A stretch of DNA of 64,000 bases from Sequoia sempervirens (Eukaryota > Streptophyta > Pinopsida > Cupressales > Cupressaceae), in contig VDFB02270651.1 in assembly GCA_007258455.2 (NCBI GenBank), positions 496,079,370-496,143,369 of the forward strand. The letters are read 5' to 3'. The notes beneath the pieces are model-generated. The model made no database searches and was not told the DNA's origin. It worked only from the letters and a program-made list of their open reading frames with translations. Position numbers and translations under genes: made by a program. The stretch's first letter is position 1; each line of letters opens with the position of its first letter. Shown piece by piece: positions 9,872 through 22,000 of this stretch.

Positions 9872-12002
9872 TGTTGAAATGAACAAGACAACTGAGAGGG
9901 GGGGTGAATCAATTGTATCTAATCACATTCATCACAAATCTCAAACAATTATTAACTCCGCATCCACTTTAATCTGTTATTAAGTATGAGTATGAAGTGC
10001 AAATAACAGAAATCCATATCAACACAAGAAACACCAGATTTACTTGGAAAACCCAATAAGGGAAAAACCACGGTGAGGATCAACTCACAATATAAGAGTA
10101 ATTGCAAAACCGTTTACAAGGAGGCTCATTGCTAGAGAGCTCACTGCCCAAGATAGGACTCATTGTCCAGAAGGGAGGCTCACTGCCTATAGACAAAGAA
10201 AGATAGGAAGAAGAATGTTACACAGAGAACATTATCTCAAGGCAACAAAAGATCCACCACAGCAACTTGCACACATCCGCAGCCTTGATCAGAGAATTGT
10301 AGATGCCATTAGCTCACTGCTTTCAGGTGTCTAACACACTAAAGTCCTCGCCGCCTCAGTTCACTTTCACACAATCTCTTGCATCTACCTTGCTTCTCAC
10401 ACTTGTGTCTCACAATCCTTAACATCTTGTCTTGTATTTATACCATCTTCAATCTTAGAAACTTTCTGAAGGTTCGCAACACACTCTATATTTTACAAAT
10501 TCAAATTAGGTCGGTAACTCAACATTCCCGCGGTGGATAAGAATGAGAGTGGATCATTCCAACACTTAACTAGGACCAAAAACATCTTGGATCAATCACA
10601 TGCTTCCTTAATTGATACTTATCCTTTGCATGACGTGTAAACACCAGGTCGGCCAAACCTAATGAAAACACCAATGAACTTTGAAGTACACGCTTTCGCA
10701 ACAAGAAGATAACATGCAGAGCACATAACATGCTTCACCTTACACTGGAACACATCTTAGATACCTTTAGATACATCTACATCTACAGCTATTGCAACAA
10801 CCTTCAAACACAAAACACTTTTCCATCAGTCCATCTGGATTGTACAGTCATGCATAGTAATTCTGAAACTATTCTTCCGAAGCACCAAACCACGAACACT
10901 CTTGATGGAATACAGATAACTCCACTATAAGCCTTCTTCCAGATCCGCAAGACCTGAAACAAACCAGCAGGGGACTGTAGAGCAGATACATTTCTCCCAA
11001 TCCATACACAAACAATTTTGCCAGACCAGTTCATAACCCGGTGAACTCAACTTTCGCTTTACACCAAACCAAAAGCTATAATCCATGATATATCACCCAA
11101 GTATGTCCTTAGACAACACTTTAGATCTGCACAAGCATAGGATCAACACAGAAGAAATTTAGAGTACACACCGAAGCACATTCTAAACACACACATAACT
11201 CTGACTTCACTATTTATTAATTTTCTCAAAAGCATTTGGTAACTCATCATATCAGCACACCTGCAACACCATAAAGATAGCTCCGTGTACTCACAACATC
11301 TCCACAGTATCTCAACTATACATGCACAACCTGCAATCACTTTTTTCCTTTCTCTGCAACAACCTATACTGTGTTGACATCAATGACAACATTAATGACA
11401 ACACCACTATACTCATTCATACTTGCAACAATATTTATATATATATTTACTTATTTATATATATATGTTTATTTATATATATATATATTTATATATTGAT
11501 AATTATATTATACTTACCTCTTCCAGATTTGTATATATCTCTTGGTTCTACATATCTTTCCTGCTGGTACCTTTCATACATATCTCTGCTGCTGATATCT
11601 GAATGCAGATTTATTTTAATATTCCTTCCTTGATGCCCTTCTACAATTGGATTGATCCCCCCATTTATAACTCACCACGTGGAGGGGTCATGACTTTAGG
11701 AGTAGTTGTATCCCTTCACAAATCCTTAATCACACCCTTACATAACTATTAACGGCTGCCTTTTAGAACTAATGGATCACTGCTTTTACTATAGTCGTTG
11801 TCTTTCTTTCAATACTAATCGCTTCCTTGCATTCACTTATTTAATATTTCTATTAAACTCGAAACTCCTCATTAACTCGTGTGATTATAGGGGGGTCGGC
11901 CAAATCTTAATTATTATTTAGATTCAACAATCTGAGTCGGCCCTTCTTGCAAAAGCGATTATTATTTATTTTGTATTTAACTTATTTATTTGCTTTCCAA
12001 CA
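9872..12002 (-). repeat. LTR of Copia A, 5' copy (about 2.1 kb)
   Basis: Read on the minus strand it begins TGTTGGAAAGCAAATAAATA at 12002 and ends in CATTTCAACA at 9872, so the ends carry the short inverted repeat TGTTG/CAACA. It sits directly upstream of the primer-binding site and gag. The other LTR lies outside the window, so the boundary at 12002 rests on the TG start alone. The bases after it (CCATA, 12003-12007) would be the target duplication. It carries AT-rich microsatellite-like sequence at 11430-11510. Confidence 0.65.
11430..11510. repeat. AT-rich microsatellite (TATA/TTTA runs)
   Basis: Irregular TATATATA runs separated by TTTACTTA-like spacers inside the Copia A LTR. No gene signal. 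Confidence 0.8.
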
Positions 12003-12232
12003 CCATAGTTTAGTCCTGCGGTCTGTAAATAGCAAGGACATGACAACATTAGTTCCTGATAAATGGCTGATATAAAAGGTGACAGTATTATCAACTTTGA
12101 TATTAGCTATCCTGGGAATGCTTCTGTTGTCATAAACTGATAGAACCTCATTAACACCTAATCTCCAAGTGTCAAAAAAGCAGTCCCGAGCACACCAACT
12201 TACACAACCAACTGCAACCATCAATGCAACAT

Positions 12233-13830
12233 CTAAAAAATATAGACTAACAACAGGGAATGACTACAATAATCATTACTCACTAATGTGGAAGTTAGAA
12301 ATAACTGAACCATGTCTGAAAAATCTCCCACAACTTGCTGCCATAAAACTTGCAAGTGGTCGAAATCAATCTGCTCATTAACTAATGTTGCCAAAATAAG
12401 CATTGTACTGCTGGGGCAACAACTGTCATAATGACATACTCCTGAACACTTAGGAGATGTGAATGTGGAAATGGCTGGAAGGACTTCTCCAATGACGGAA
12501 TTATCTTCATCGTTCAATTCCAACCGAAAATACTCCACTCCTTGGATGGAAACGCTTGCCAATTCATCTGTGAGCAAGAAACCCAAGTCCTATGTTGGCT
12601 GATTGGAAGGTGGACAACAACTCCAACTTTGCAATCTTGTTCACCACCCCAATCCTGAGTCATTACCTCACAAGTAGGAATTTCACTTGGATCCCATATC
12701 TTGTGGTTGCCACCAACCATAACATTGAAATCAGGAATTGTTTCATCCGTCATCACAAAGAGTGAATTATTAAAAGTGGACTCCGCATCCCACTCAAAAA
12801 GAGGATTATTAGCAAACTGAAAAATATTCTATTTTCTTGACCCAACCATCCATCCTTTTGTTCCAACTCTGCACCTGCCAACTTGGGAAATTGCTCTAAC
12901 TCAAAATCTGCATGGAGCCTATCAAGTTCATCTATTACCTGCTTGAATTCCTTAGCTCTTTTCTCATTTTCTTGCTCCCTAAACGGTTCTGCAATAGCAA
13001 GCTGAATTTCTGCTTCTTGAAGAGCCATTTGAGTACTCTCCAAAGAATCCTTAGTAGACTTAAGCTCAAAGGTGATCTTATCTACTTCTTTCTCGTTTCC
13101 CTTCAATGCAACAAGAATATTTTCTGTCAGCTTGATGAAATGATCCGTCTGAAAGTAACTTAAAGAAATCTGATTTCATCGTCCCCAAAGTTTCTTTGAC
13201 TACTTGCAAATCTGCAAGAGAGGACCCTCCCTCAATGCCTTTTTGTCTCCTCTTAATTTAGGCTTTCGAAAAGAGATCTTCAATGAACTTGTTTGTCTTG
13301 TCAAAACGTGTTAGGGCTGCAACAATCATATCTTCAATGTCTTTAAAGTTTAAACTGGTTCTTCAAATTATGTGACTCACTAGGCCTATGATCTAAATAA
13401 GCTTCATACAGTGAATTTCTGATTTGTCTTCAGGAACATACCTCTCAAAATCAGCTACCTCTATGACATCCTCTTTGCATAATTTATGCTTGGAGGTTAG
13501 GACAGCACTTTGTTCAAATGGTAATTCATCCCAAACTTGCTCTTCGTCAAATTTTGGTGTCAAAAGACCTGGATCCCATGGACTTATGAGCTGATGGCTG
13601 TTATTTGAAAAAATATGCTCACTGTGAACCTCATGAGTGGTTGTTTCCTTAAACAAATCACTCTCCAATTCAACAAGGCTGAATTTATCATTAAAACTCC
13701 TCTGCATAGGTTCTGTTTGGAGGTCAAATTTATACACATTTGGCATTGGAGGCTTTCTTTCAACATCTTTATCATGTTCTCTTTCTGAAGATGTATTAGT
13801 GGTTCCAACAACTCTATCATTTGCATTCAT
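12233..13830 (-). pseudogene. Unidentified minus-strand coding remnant with a coiled coil
   Basis: Four minus-strand frames follow in one direction. 13830-13393 (145 codons, MNANDRVVGTTNTSSERE, acidic, with WDPGLLTPKFDEEQVWDELP) is followed by 13106-12830 (EKEVDKITFELKSTKDSLE... KEFKQVIDELDRLHADFEL, a coiled coil). Then come 12756-12600 (VGGNHKIWDPSEIPTCEVM) and 12586-12290 (LTDELASVSIQGVEYFRLEL, LVNEQIDFDHLQVLWQQVV). Codon-like composition and the consistent order suggest pieces of one former gene or retroelement frame. I recognise no family. It directly flanks the Copia A insertion, so it may be the element or gene into which Copia A jumped. Confidence 0.35.
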
Positions 13831-14273
13831 TCCACTAGTGTCATCAAGGAATCTAATAGTCTCAGAAATTTCATTGGATAGATCATTAAATATCTAGTGT
13901 TTCAATTTTCTAATATATCTTTACACTGATAATGAGCTGAAAGAGGGAACTGAGTACAAGAAAGAAAGATATTTGTAGCAGCCTTTACCTGATTTTTACA
14001 TCTGATATGCTAAATGTAGAATAACTAGTGTTTGTACAGATTTTGATATGGTTTTCCTAAACATTGAGTAGATTTCTGAGATATTTCATAAGCTGGGGTA
14101 GCAAGGTTACTTTCCTCACTAATGCTTCAAAGTGGCCATGCTAGATTGATGTCATTAGCATGATTGTAATAGAGAGCAATCCTCCAAGCTAAATTTTTTA
14201 GAGTAGCAGCAGTAAAACTTTTAGTCTGAGAGGACTATCTTTTGTGATGATATGTAAGCTGATTTGTGATATT

Positions 14274-14313
14274 GATGGTGTGATTGGGTTTAGGATGGTG
14301 TGATTGGGTTTAG
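14274..14313 (+). repeat. Tandem duplication of a 20-base unit
   Basis: GATGGTGTGATTGGGTTTAG occurs twice head to tail (14274-14293 and 14294-14313) with no mismatch. Confidence 0.9.
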
Positions 14314-14695
14314 GATTGTGTAAAGGGGTGAGGGTTTTTTCTTACTTTTCTTTTTATTTTCAATTTGCAACTTTTTTTCGTGTTTCTAGGATGCTCCGAG
14401 GAATGTTTCCTAGTTGTTCCTCTGTCCTTGACAGGCTGTGGGGATGGGAATGGCTGGAAAAGTCTGGGGGACATGTCCTCATGTAACATTGAAAAGAACA
14501 AATTGCCATGGTTGTTGCAAAACTTGTTGGGTACTCAAAAAACTCGTGAGCCAACAAGCTGGGTGAGTTACTCTTCATAAACTTGCTGTTAAGTTTTTCA
14601 ATAACTCATGGCAATTTTACTTTCAAAAGCTCATGTTTAACCTGCAAAGCTTGCAATTTATGAGAAAAACTAGTCCAAATTGCTATAAATTCGCA

Positions 14696-14715
14696 TTTTT
14701 AACTGCAGTTAAAAA
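14696..14715. repeat. Perfect 20-base palindrome
   Basis: TTTTTAACTGCAGTTAAAAA is identical to its reverse complement. No neighbouring feature explains it. Confidence 0.9.
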
Positions 14716-14960
14716 CTAGCACTTGCACCAGTGAGGTGCAATGCTTACGCCAATAGGCTGATTGTAAGATCTGTACATACTCTTGTCAGGGCCTAAATCT
14801 GAAGACTGTATACTTGTTCAGGAAACTTCTATATTATCTCTTCCGTTGAACACTACGGCCAAGCTCTGAAATACCAGGAGGAGTTAGCAGCCTTGTTGAT
14901 TCCAAGTTCGTGCCAGTTGCTATTTGCAATGCATTCTCACAAACAAAGTTATGGGTTTTA

Positions 14961-16845
14961 TTCATTTCTTTATTTATTTGTATCTCTACCTATCTCCCTT
15001 ATCTCTATCTATCCCTCCATCTTCCCCTCTCTTTATCTCTATCTCCTTATCTCTCCATCTCTCTCTACCCCTATATCCCTCCCACTTCTACCTCTATATA
15101 TCACTTTCTATCTCTATATTTATATTTATATCACTCTAAGTCTCCCTCTCTTATTATCTGCCTCTCTCTTTGTCTCTCCCTCTTTCTATCTCTATTTATC
15201 CCTCTCCTTTCCTACCTCTCCCTCTCCCTCTCCCTCTCCCTCTCCCTCTCCCTCTCCCTCTTTCCTATATCTACCTCTCCCTCCATATATTTATCTTTCA
15301 TCTCTCTCTATCCAGGTCTCTTTTGCTCCCCATCTCCCTCTCCATCTTTATCTCTATCTCTATCTCTATCTCCATCTCTCTCTCTTTCCATCCCTCTCTC
15401 TCCCTCTTCCTCTTCCTCTTCCTCTTCCTCTTCCTCTTCCTCTTCCTAGACCTCTATATCTATATCTCCATTTTCCTCTCTATCTCTCTCCTCCTATATC
15501 TATTCTTGTTTCTCCTTCTATCTCTCCCTCCCTTTATCTATATCTCCTTACCTCTCCATCTCTTCTGCCCCCCGCCTCCCTCCCCCTCCCCCTCTCCCTC
15601 TCTCTCTCTCTCTCTCCCTCTCCGTCCCTCTCTCACTCCATTTTCATCAACATATCCATCTCCATCTTCCTCTCTCCCTCCCTATCTTGATCCATTCCCC
15701 CTCTCTCTCCCTCTCTCTCCATATCCATCTCTATCTTTCTCTCTCCCTCTCTATCTCTACATACCTCTCCCTATCTCTACCCATCCCTCTCCCACTGTCT
15801 CTCCCTCTTCCTAGACCTCTCTATATATATCTATTGGTCTTTCTATCTCTCTCCATATCTTTATATCTCCATATTTCTCCTATCTCTCACTCTCTTTACC
15901 TCTATCTCCTTATCTCTCCATGTCTCCTTACCCCTATACCTCTCCCTCTATATATGACTTCCTATCACTATCTTTATCTTTTTATCTTTCCATCTCTTTC
16001 ACTCCCTTTCTCTCCATCTTCATCTCCATCTCCCTCTCTATTTCTCCATCTCTCTCTATTATTTGTCTCTATCACCTCCTTTCTCTCTCACTCTTGCCCC
16101 CTTTATTTGTATCTCCCTATCTCCCCCTCTCCCTCTCTATCTATATCTCATTATCTCTACCTCTCTATTATTCACTACATCTATCCCTCCATCTCTCCTC
16201 TATATCTCTATCTCCTTTTTGCTCCTTCTCTCTTTATCTCTTTGTATCCATATATTTCTATATCTCTATCTCCATCTCTCTCTCTCTCTCTCTCTCCCTC
16301 CCTCGATCTATATCTCTTCCTCTCTCCCTCTCCCTCTCCCTCTCTATGGATTGATCTATCTCTCCCTATATGCCCATCTCCCCTCTCCTTATACCTATCT
16401 CTCTCCCTTTCTCTATCTCTATATCTCTATCTCTCCCTTCCCCCCTCTCCTTATATCTTCATCTCTCTATTAATCCACCTCTCTCTATCTCTATCTCTCC
16501 CTCTCCCTCTCTAGATACCTCTCTCCCCCCTCTCTACCTCTTTCCCTCTCTCCCTCTACCTCCCATCACTTCCTATCTCTATGTTTATTTTTCTCTCTCT
16601 CTATCTCTCCCTTTCTCTTACCCTCGAGGTTTCTTATATCTCCATCTCTCTATTAATCCACCTCTCTCTATCTCTCCCTATCCCTCTCTCTACCTCTCTC
16701 CCCCTCTCTCTACCTCTTTCCCTCTCTCCCTCTCTCTCTCCCTCTCTCCCTCTACCTCTCTCCATACATCACTTCTTGTCTCTATGTTTATCTTTCTATC
16801 TCTCCATCTCTCCCTTTCTCTTACCCTCGAGGTTTTCAATTCATA
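14961..16845 (+). repeat. Polypyrimidine tract of about 1.9 kb (CTCTCC/CTATCT-type)
   Basis: The plus strand is almost only C and T with interspersed A (TATCTCTA, CTCCCT, CTTCCT blocks) and hardly any G. It includes pure blocks such as repeated CCCTCT near 15220-15260 and CTTCCT near 15405-15445. Long overlapping frames appear on the plus strand only because stop codons need purines, so they are not genes. Such strand asymmetry favours triplex (H-DNA) structure. The edges grade into TTTATT sequence on the left and TTTTCAATTCATAG on the right. Confidence 0.93.
16451..16836 (+). repeat. Higher-order tandem duplication inside the pyrimidine tract
   Basis: Two units (16451-16633 and 16634-16836) both run from TTATATCTxCATCTCTCTAT through TTAATCCACC to CTTACCCTCGAGGTTT. 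They differ by small indels (183 versus 203 bases). A unit larger than the dinucleotide scale shows that parts of the tract grew by unequal exchange or slippage of long blocks. Confidence 0.85.
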
Positions 16846-17786
16846 GTACAATTTTGTCACATCTTTTCTCAAACCTCTTTCTCTATTATTCTCTTTTCTA
16901 ATTCTTTTCTTATTATAATTAATTACTATCAACTATAATTTTAACAAATTACAACAGACTAACTTACTTATTCTATATTTATCTTAAACATTTATAATGA
17001 AAAAAACTTCCCCTACATTTTTAATTTAACTAATAATAATTATATTAAAATTATTCCCTATATTTTTAATAGTCTTTGACTCCCAAATATCAACATAAGT
17101 TTGTGCATTTACATCCAATAACAAAACAAACTCTTCAAAATCCTAGACCTAAAAAATCTTAAAATATCTTTGAATCAAATTTAAAAAAAAAAGGAAATAT
17201 AATACTAATGGCAAAAATTAGATAATTCGTGCAGAACTTCATAGGTAAAACAATTTAGAAATTCTCTGATCTTTATGTTTACCTATTTCAGAAGTTTCCG
17301 TGAAAATGAAATTAGAAACTATTATTGGCATTCCATCTGAATCACCAAATAAATTATGTGAGACGTATAATTGAATCCACATGAAAAGAGGTCCGTGGCA
17401 ATCCACAACAGCCACAAATTGAGCCACAAAATCCCAATCCACATGTGAAAATAGAAGGTCTGCACAGTGCCAAATTTCCACCCAATCCAAAACAGCCATG
17501 AAAAATATCTAGAAGATGATGTCTCATCCACATAAATGACATGGCAATTATGACAAATCTTGTTCTAATAGCAGCCCAACAAACACCTTGGGATTCTCCG
17601 CCAGCACCCACATCAGTTCTGTATTAAGGCATCAAGAAACAACATATAGAATAAACAAGGTACAATTCTTAAATAAATTTATGAGTGGAAAATGTGTTTT
17701 TTGATTTTTGGTCTGTTTGAAGTGGAATTCTAGTCTTAATCTGCCCAAAACAGTATTTCCTCACATAGCCAACAAAATATATCAGG
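16846..17786. other. AT-rich spacer, no gene seen
   Basis: 16900-17220 is strongly AT-rich. 17230-17620 has short minus-strand frames without family resemblance. 17640-17786 is a plain leader before the RGP-like start. Confidence 0.6.
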
Positions 17787-18722
17787 ATGGTGATGGAGAT
17801 CAATGCAGGTGAAGTGGACATTGTGGTCTCCATGACTCGCCCAGATCTGTATTTCTTAGAAGCTTGGATGCCCTATTTTTTCCCATATCATGCGATTTTA
17901 GTTCAGGACCCTGAGCTTGAAGAAAATGTTGAAGTTCCATCCGGGTTCAATCACACTCTGTATACAAAGCATGACATGGAAAGAATACTAGGTCCCGGAG
18001 TTTTGAACTCCCTAGGTTTCAGAGGGCACAGTTGTAGGGCATTTGTGTATCCTATGTCTAAGAAAAAGTACAAATTTTCATTGGATGCTGACTGTCTTCC
18101 GGCCAAGGATCCAAATTGGTATTTAGTCAATCCCCTAGAGCAGCACCTTGTGAATCTCAAAACCCCTTCCACTCCATTTTTCTTTAATACGTTGTATGAT
18201 CCTTACAGGGATGGGTCAGATTTTGTAAGGGGTTACCCATTTAGTCTCAGATAGGGGGTCCCCTGTGCCGTATCATGTGGGTTGTGGATGAATTTTCCTG
18301 ATTATGATGCACCCACACATAACCTGAAGCCTGATGAAAGAAACACCAGGTATGTTGATGCTGTCTTGACAATTCCCAATGGCACCTTATTTCCTATGAG
18401 TGGCATCAACATTGCATTCGATAGGGAAATTATTGGTTCTACAATGTTTTCGGGACTTGTTAGGTCTGGAGCCAACAAGCCTCTCTTATCTAGGTATATC
18501 TAGGTATGATACTCTAGAAGACATTTGGTGTGGTTTATGCTGCAAGATCATATGCGATCATCTTGGTTATGGAATCAAAACAGGCTTGCCTTACGTGTGG
18601 AGAAAGGAGGATTTTGGAGATCTAATGGTTAGCCTTAGCAGAGAGTATGAGGGTGTTAAAGTGGCTTGAGGAGATTGTGCCATTTTTTCCCTCATTCAAA
18701 GGACCCCAGCCCTCGAAATGTT
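17787..18722 (+). pseudogene. UDP-arabinopyranose mutase / reversibly glycosylated polypeptide-like pseudogene
   Basis: Family role: Golgi/cytosolic interconversion of UDP-arabinopyranose and UDP-arabinofuranose for cell-wall polymers. Blocks in order are EVDIVVSMTRPDLYFLEAW, VYPMSKKKYKFSLDADC (the family has DDDC; here DADC), [76 protein letters not shown], then TLEDIWCGLCCKIICDHLG and GIKTGLPYVW. It resembles the RGP5-like branch. Lesions: a TAG at 18252-18254 after YPFSLR; a 10-base tandem duplication ATCTAGGTAT (18488-18507) that shifts the frame; and another shift near 18655, after which KWLEEIVPFFPSFK is still readable. The last 40 or so residues are missing. No intron interrupts it, which fits a processed copy or a captured fragment. 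Confidence 0.88.
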
Positions 18723-19006
18723 AGCCAAAACTTCCCCAATTTTCAGGCCTCCAAACACCACATCATCCTTGTTGATAAAACAGAGTACTCCTTGGGATCG
18801 ACAGGTAGATGCCAAGTATACTGAGTATAAGCTGCCTGTTTTTCGAAGAAAACAAGGATGCACCCAATGACAATGCCATAGAACGTAGCCCGCCGGGTGG
18901 GTGTGTCTCCGGGCGGCTGAAGGCAAAAATCAGCCTTCATCATGGCCCTCATCACATACCCAGGCTCCTGGTCACACCGTTCGTCATCGATGTTGATGAA
19001 TGAACA
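18697..19006 (-). pseudogene. Exostosin-family (GT47) glycosyltransferase fragment, C-terminal part
   Basis: Minus strand from about 19006: CSFINIDDERCDQEPGYV, then the family hallmark KADFCLQPPGDTPTRRATF, GIVIGCILVFFEKQAAYTQ and YTWHLPVDPKEYSV. After a one-base deletion near 18778 it resumes as INKDDVVFGGLKIGEVLANIS in another frame and stops at 18696-18698. It resembles plant GT47 proteins of the MUR3/KATAMARI1 type, which add galactose to xyloglucan in the Golgi. Only the C-terminal third is present. Its end meets the end of the RGP-like copy with an overlap of about 25 bases. Confidence 0.82.
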
Positions 19007-22000
19007 ACCAGACCGCAATTCTAATGATGAAGACGAGGGCAATCCAGGTGATGACCAGGCCAATAAGGTGGAGGAATTAGAACACTCCGTCCGGATGCTA
19101 CGTCGTATATTGGGCGAAATACCAGTACCGCCCCCACCAACAAAGGCGAACAAAAATGGGCATGGTGACCGTCTCACCCGACTCATCTAGAGGGCCAGAC
19201 TGGGCACCCCGGCCGGATGGAAAGCCGTCGGGTAGGGAACAGCCTGTTCCTGCCAAGCAAATGACCACCGAAATGCACAGATTAACTGAGTCACGCATGC
19301 GATTTCTAATGCAGCTGTTCAAACAAGTGAATGACTGAACAAAAATGCATCCCGATGACCTCGATTCCTGTTAAAACTGACCAGGTCAGTTATGCGTTGT
19401 GGGGTTCCTGCTGGTGTCAGACTGGGGGAAATGTCGGTGGGGTTCCCCCATGTAGTATAGCCTATCGGCTAAAAATCACTGCTTTAAGCATTTCTGACAT
19501 ACAACTAGTGATTTAGGGCAGGTGATTTGGGATGTGAATTTAAATGTTTTGGCTTTCATTTCTGTTGTTCCCTTGCTTGCAAATCAATATGTATTTAGAG
19601 GCTGAACTTGTTTTTGGTGTATGATATGTATTCAACTCAAATTTTGATTTATATATGATGCAAATCGGTAATATGTTCTACAGATTCAATATATATGTAT
19701 GTTTTTGAAGAGTACTTTTAAAAAAATGTATTTTCAAATGTTTGATAAATTTGCTAGGTTATTGTTGAGTTTTTGCTGAGTCCCAAGTTTTTAAATTTTT
19801 TGGGCTTTCCGAGTTTGAGATATTCAACTATGGAACTCTTCATCACCAGTGGAGATGCTAAATAATTCGTACTTGGTACTGTATAATACATAGTCATGAA
19901 GAAACTCTATTACTAGGGTTAAGGTCCTTGTCTCCATACGCACCAGACTATTATTCACTATTTTTTAATTTTTTTAAATGTGTTAAGTTACCCTCATATA
20001 AGGACACTTGTAGGGAGGAAAATGATTGATTTGCTCCTTGATTCCAACATGTGGTTATGCTCTTGTTCTCTATCTGATTGCATGGGCCATGGGGTAGATT
20101 CTTAACCCTGATACATCCACAAATCTAGAATTATAGTGAGAATTGAACTTTAGTCACCTATGGCATTTCATCGGTCACTTTTGTTACTGGCTACCTTTTA
20201 ATAAATTAATTTTGATCTATTGTTGTACTTCCCAAAACATCTCACCAAGATTTATTGAAAACTCATTGTGATCGAGAGTTCTTGTGCTTTGTAATTATTT
20301 CTCATATAAATGTTCTAAAAATTACAAGGGTTCTTTAACTAAACAATATGCCCTCTGTTGTTGAGGATTTGGTTGTAATATCCTTTCAAGCCACTTGAAA
20401 TTTCTAAAGATCAGAGACACATGGGATGCAAAATGATCAAGAGCTTGGTGTAATCAAATCTAGAGACACGGTTGATTAATTATGCGCATGTTCTAGTGAT
20501 GTTTCTGTGGGATTCTTGTGATGCATAACATATGGATTCTCAAAATGGTTGTGGATTGTGTTATGAGTACTCTGCCACCACAAAAATGTGAATTTTAGCA
20601 AGTGAGAATAGGTCATCAGCTCATCCTAAATTACTAGAAACATGAATTCGGATTGCAAAAAGTTGCCCAATGAACTGAAATTGCTGTTTCCCATTTCTAC
20701 AGGCAGTTTTGCCCCTACCATTTTCTCGGTCGCATAAAATATTCCATACTAATATATTGGAAAATGTTCAGGAACAAGTAGTTTACTCAGCGAGGTACTA
20801 GTACAGGCAAGGTATTTTGGTGAAGGGTGAAAATTGCACCAAGGAAGAAATTCTAAAAAAATATATCCCACATTTGGGAAAGAGAAATATTTTCTTCTGT
20901 TCACAAATACAATAATCCAACATACATAATGTCTTAGCAATAAGACATCCTTTACATGGCTATGTCAAAACCCTCTTCTATGATGTTGTGTTCATGTCAC
21001 TTGTGAATGGACCTACAATATATTAATTTTGAGCAGCATTTATATTTTCATTAAAAAATGCTTAAGTTGTTCACAATCGGAAGTTTTGGTATTTCTGTAA
21101 ATGTATTGCATGTATCAAAGTTCCTCGACCCCTTGTTTCTTTACAATTGGAATTTTCAAAACTTCTTTACATGTTTTAGGTGCGATCCCCAAATTCCCTA
21201 TAGTTGAAATTTTTAAAACTTCTTTACATGTATTACATGTAATAAAGCATAACTAAGTCTAATAACTCTCAATTTCACTACTGTCATAACTCTTGAGAGT
21301 TATTTGCAAGTACTTTTTGTAGAAAAGTTCCGCTACCTCCCAATTCCAGACTGTCCCTACTTTCAGGGGATTCTTTCATTTACTATGCATAATAGAGTTC
21401 TGTTGCCACTGGTTTTCATATAATTGGAACTTGCCTGACTTAGATACATGTATTACCCATGGAAAAGTTCTGCTATGCCCAATCTCCATGCAATCGGGAC
21501 TTTTGAAACTTTTCATCTGTATTGCACGATACAAAGTACCACAATCACTGGTTTCTCTACAATCTTAGCTTTCATACTTTTGAGACATTTGAGCTCATTT
21601 GTATCATTGTATTGCAAACACCAAGTTCCTGATAATCTGAACTTTCAGACTTTTGAGACACTCTGGCTCATTTGAATCATCTTCATATCAAATGATAAAC
21701 AATATCGTGGACCCAGTGTGATAATCAAGCTTATAATATTAGCAGCGTAACTTACAATTAATCTGTAAGGTAGTTGCAATATTAATGAACTCATGTAATA
21801 TATGTGTTGGTATAAAAGGATAGGTTGATGCTTGGAGTTAGTTGTGCAACTACTTGTGAAACTAAAATGGTATAAAAGACTTGAAGATGAATAGATGAAT
21901 GGATAAGGATTCTTGTCTGCCCTTCAGAGGATTTGCAATTTTTGTGTGTTTTTTAGCAGATTTGTTTGCTTTCATGATGTGAATGGAGTGCACACAGTGT

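Larger units (their letters stand above)
2848..12002 (-). mobile_element. Copia retrotransposon A (interrupted; left LTR outside window)
   Basis: Minus-strand Copia element read from its LTR (12002-9872) through the primer-binding site (9869-9857), a coiled-coil and zinc-knuckle gag (about 9848-8740), and then a pol remnant at 3726-2848. Copia B (3732-8582 with TGATC duplications) splits it in the middle, and hAT-1 interrupts the reverse transcriptase at 2848. Joining the flanks of Copia B leaves only about 0.4 kb between the end of gag and the start of the reverse transcriptase linker. Protease and integrase are therefore missing: they were deleted before or apart from the Copia B insertion. 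This is the oldest layer of the nest. Confidence 0.75.
13831..14960. other. Spacer without a recognisable gene
   Basis: AT-rich sequence with no convincing coding frame. It contains the 20-base tandem duplication at 14274 and the perfect palindrome at 14696, listed separately. Confidence 0.6.

Noticed and set aside
14893..16900. Several long overlapping plus-strand frames rich in Ser, Leu and Pro
   Set aside because: They are by-products of a pyrimidine-only strand, which cannot form stop codons. All three frames are open and none resembles a protein.
17239..17611. Overlapping minus-strand frames of 69-86 codons before the RGP-like copy
   Set aside because: Cys/Trp-rich chance-like translations in overlapping frames, with no recognisable family.
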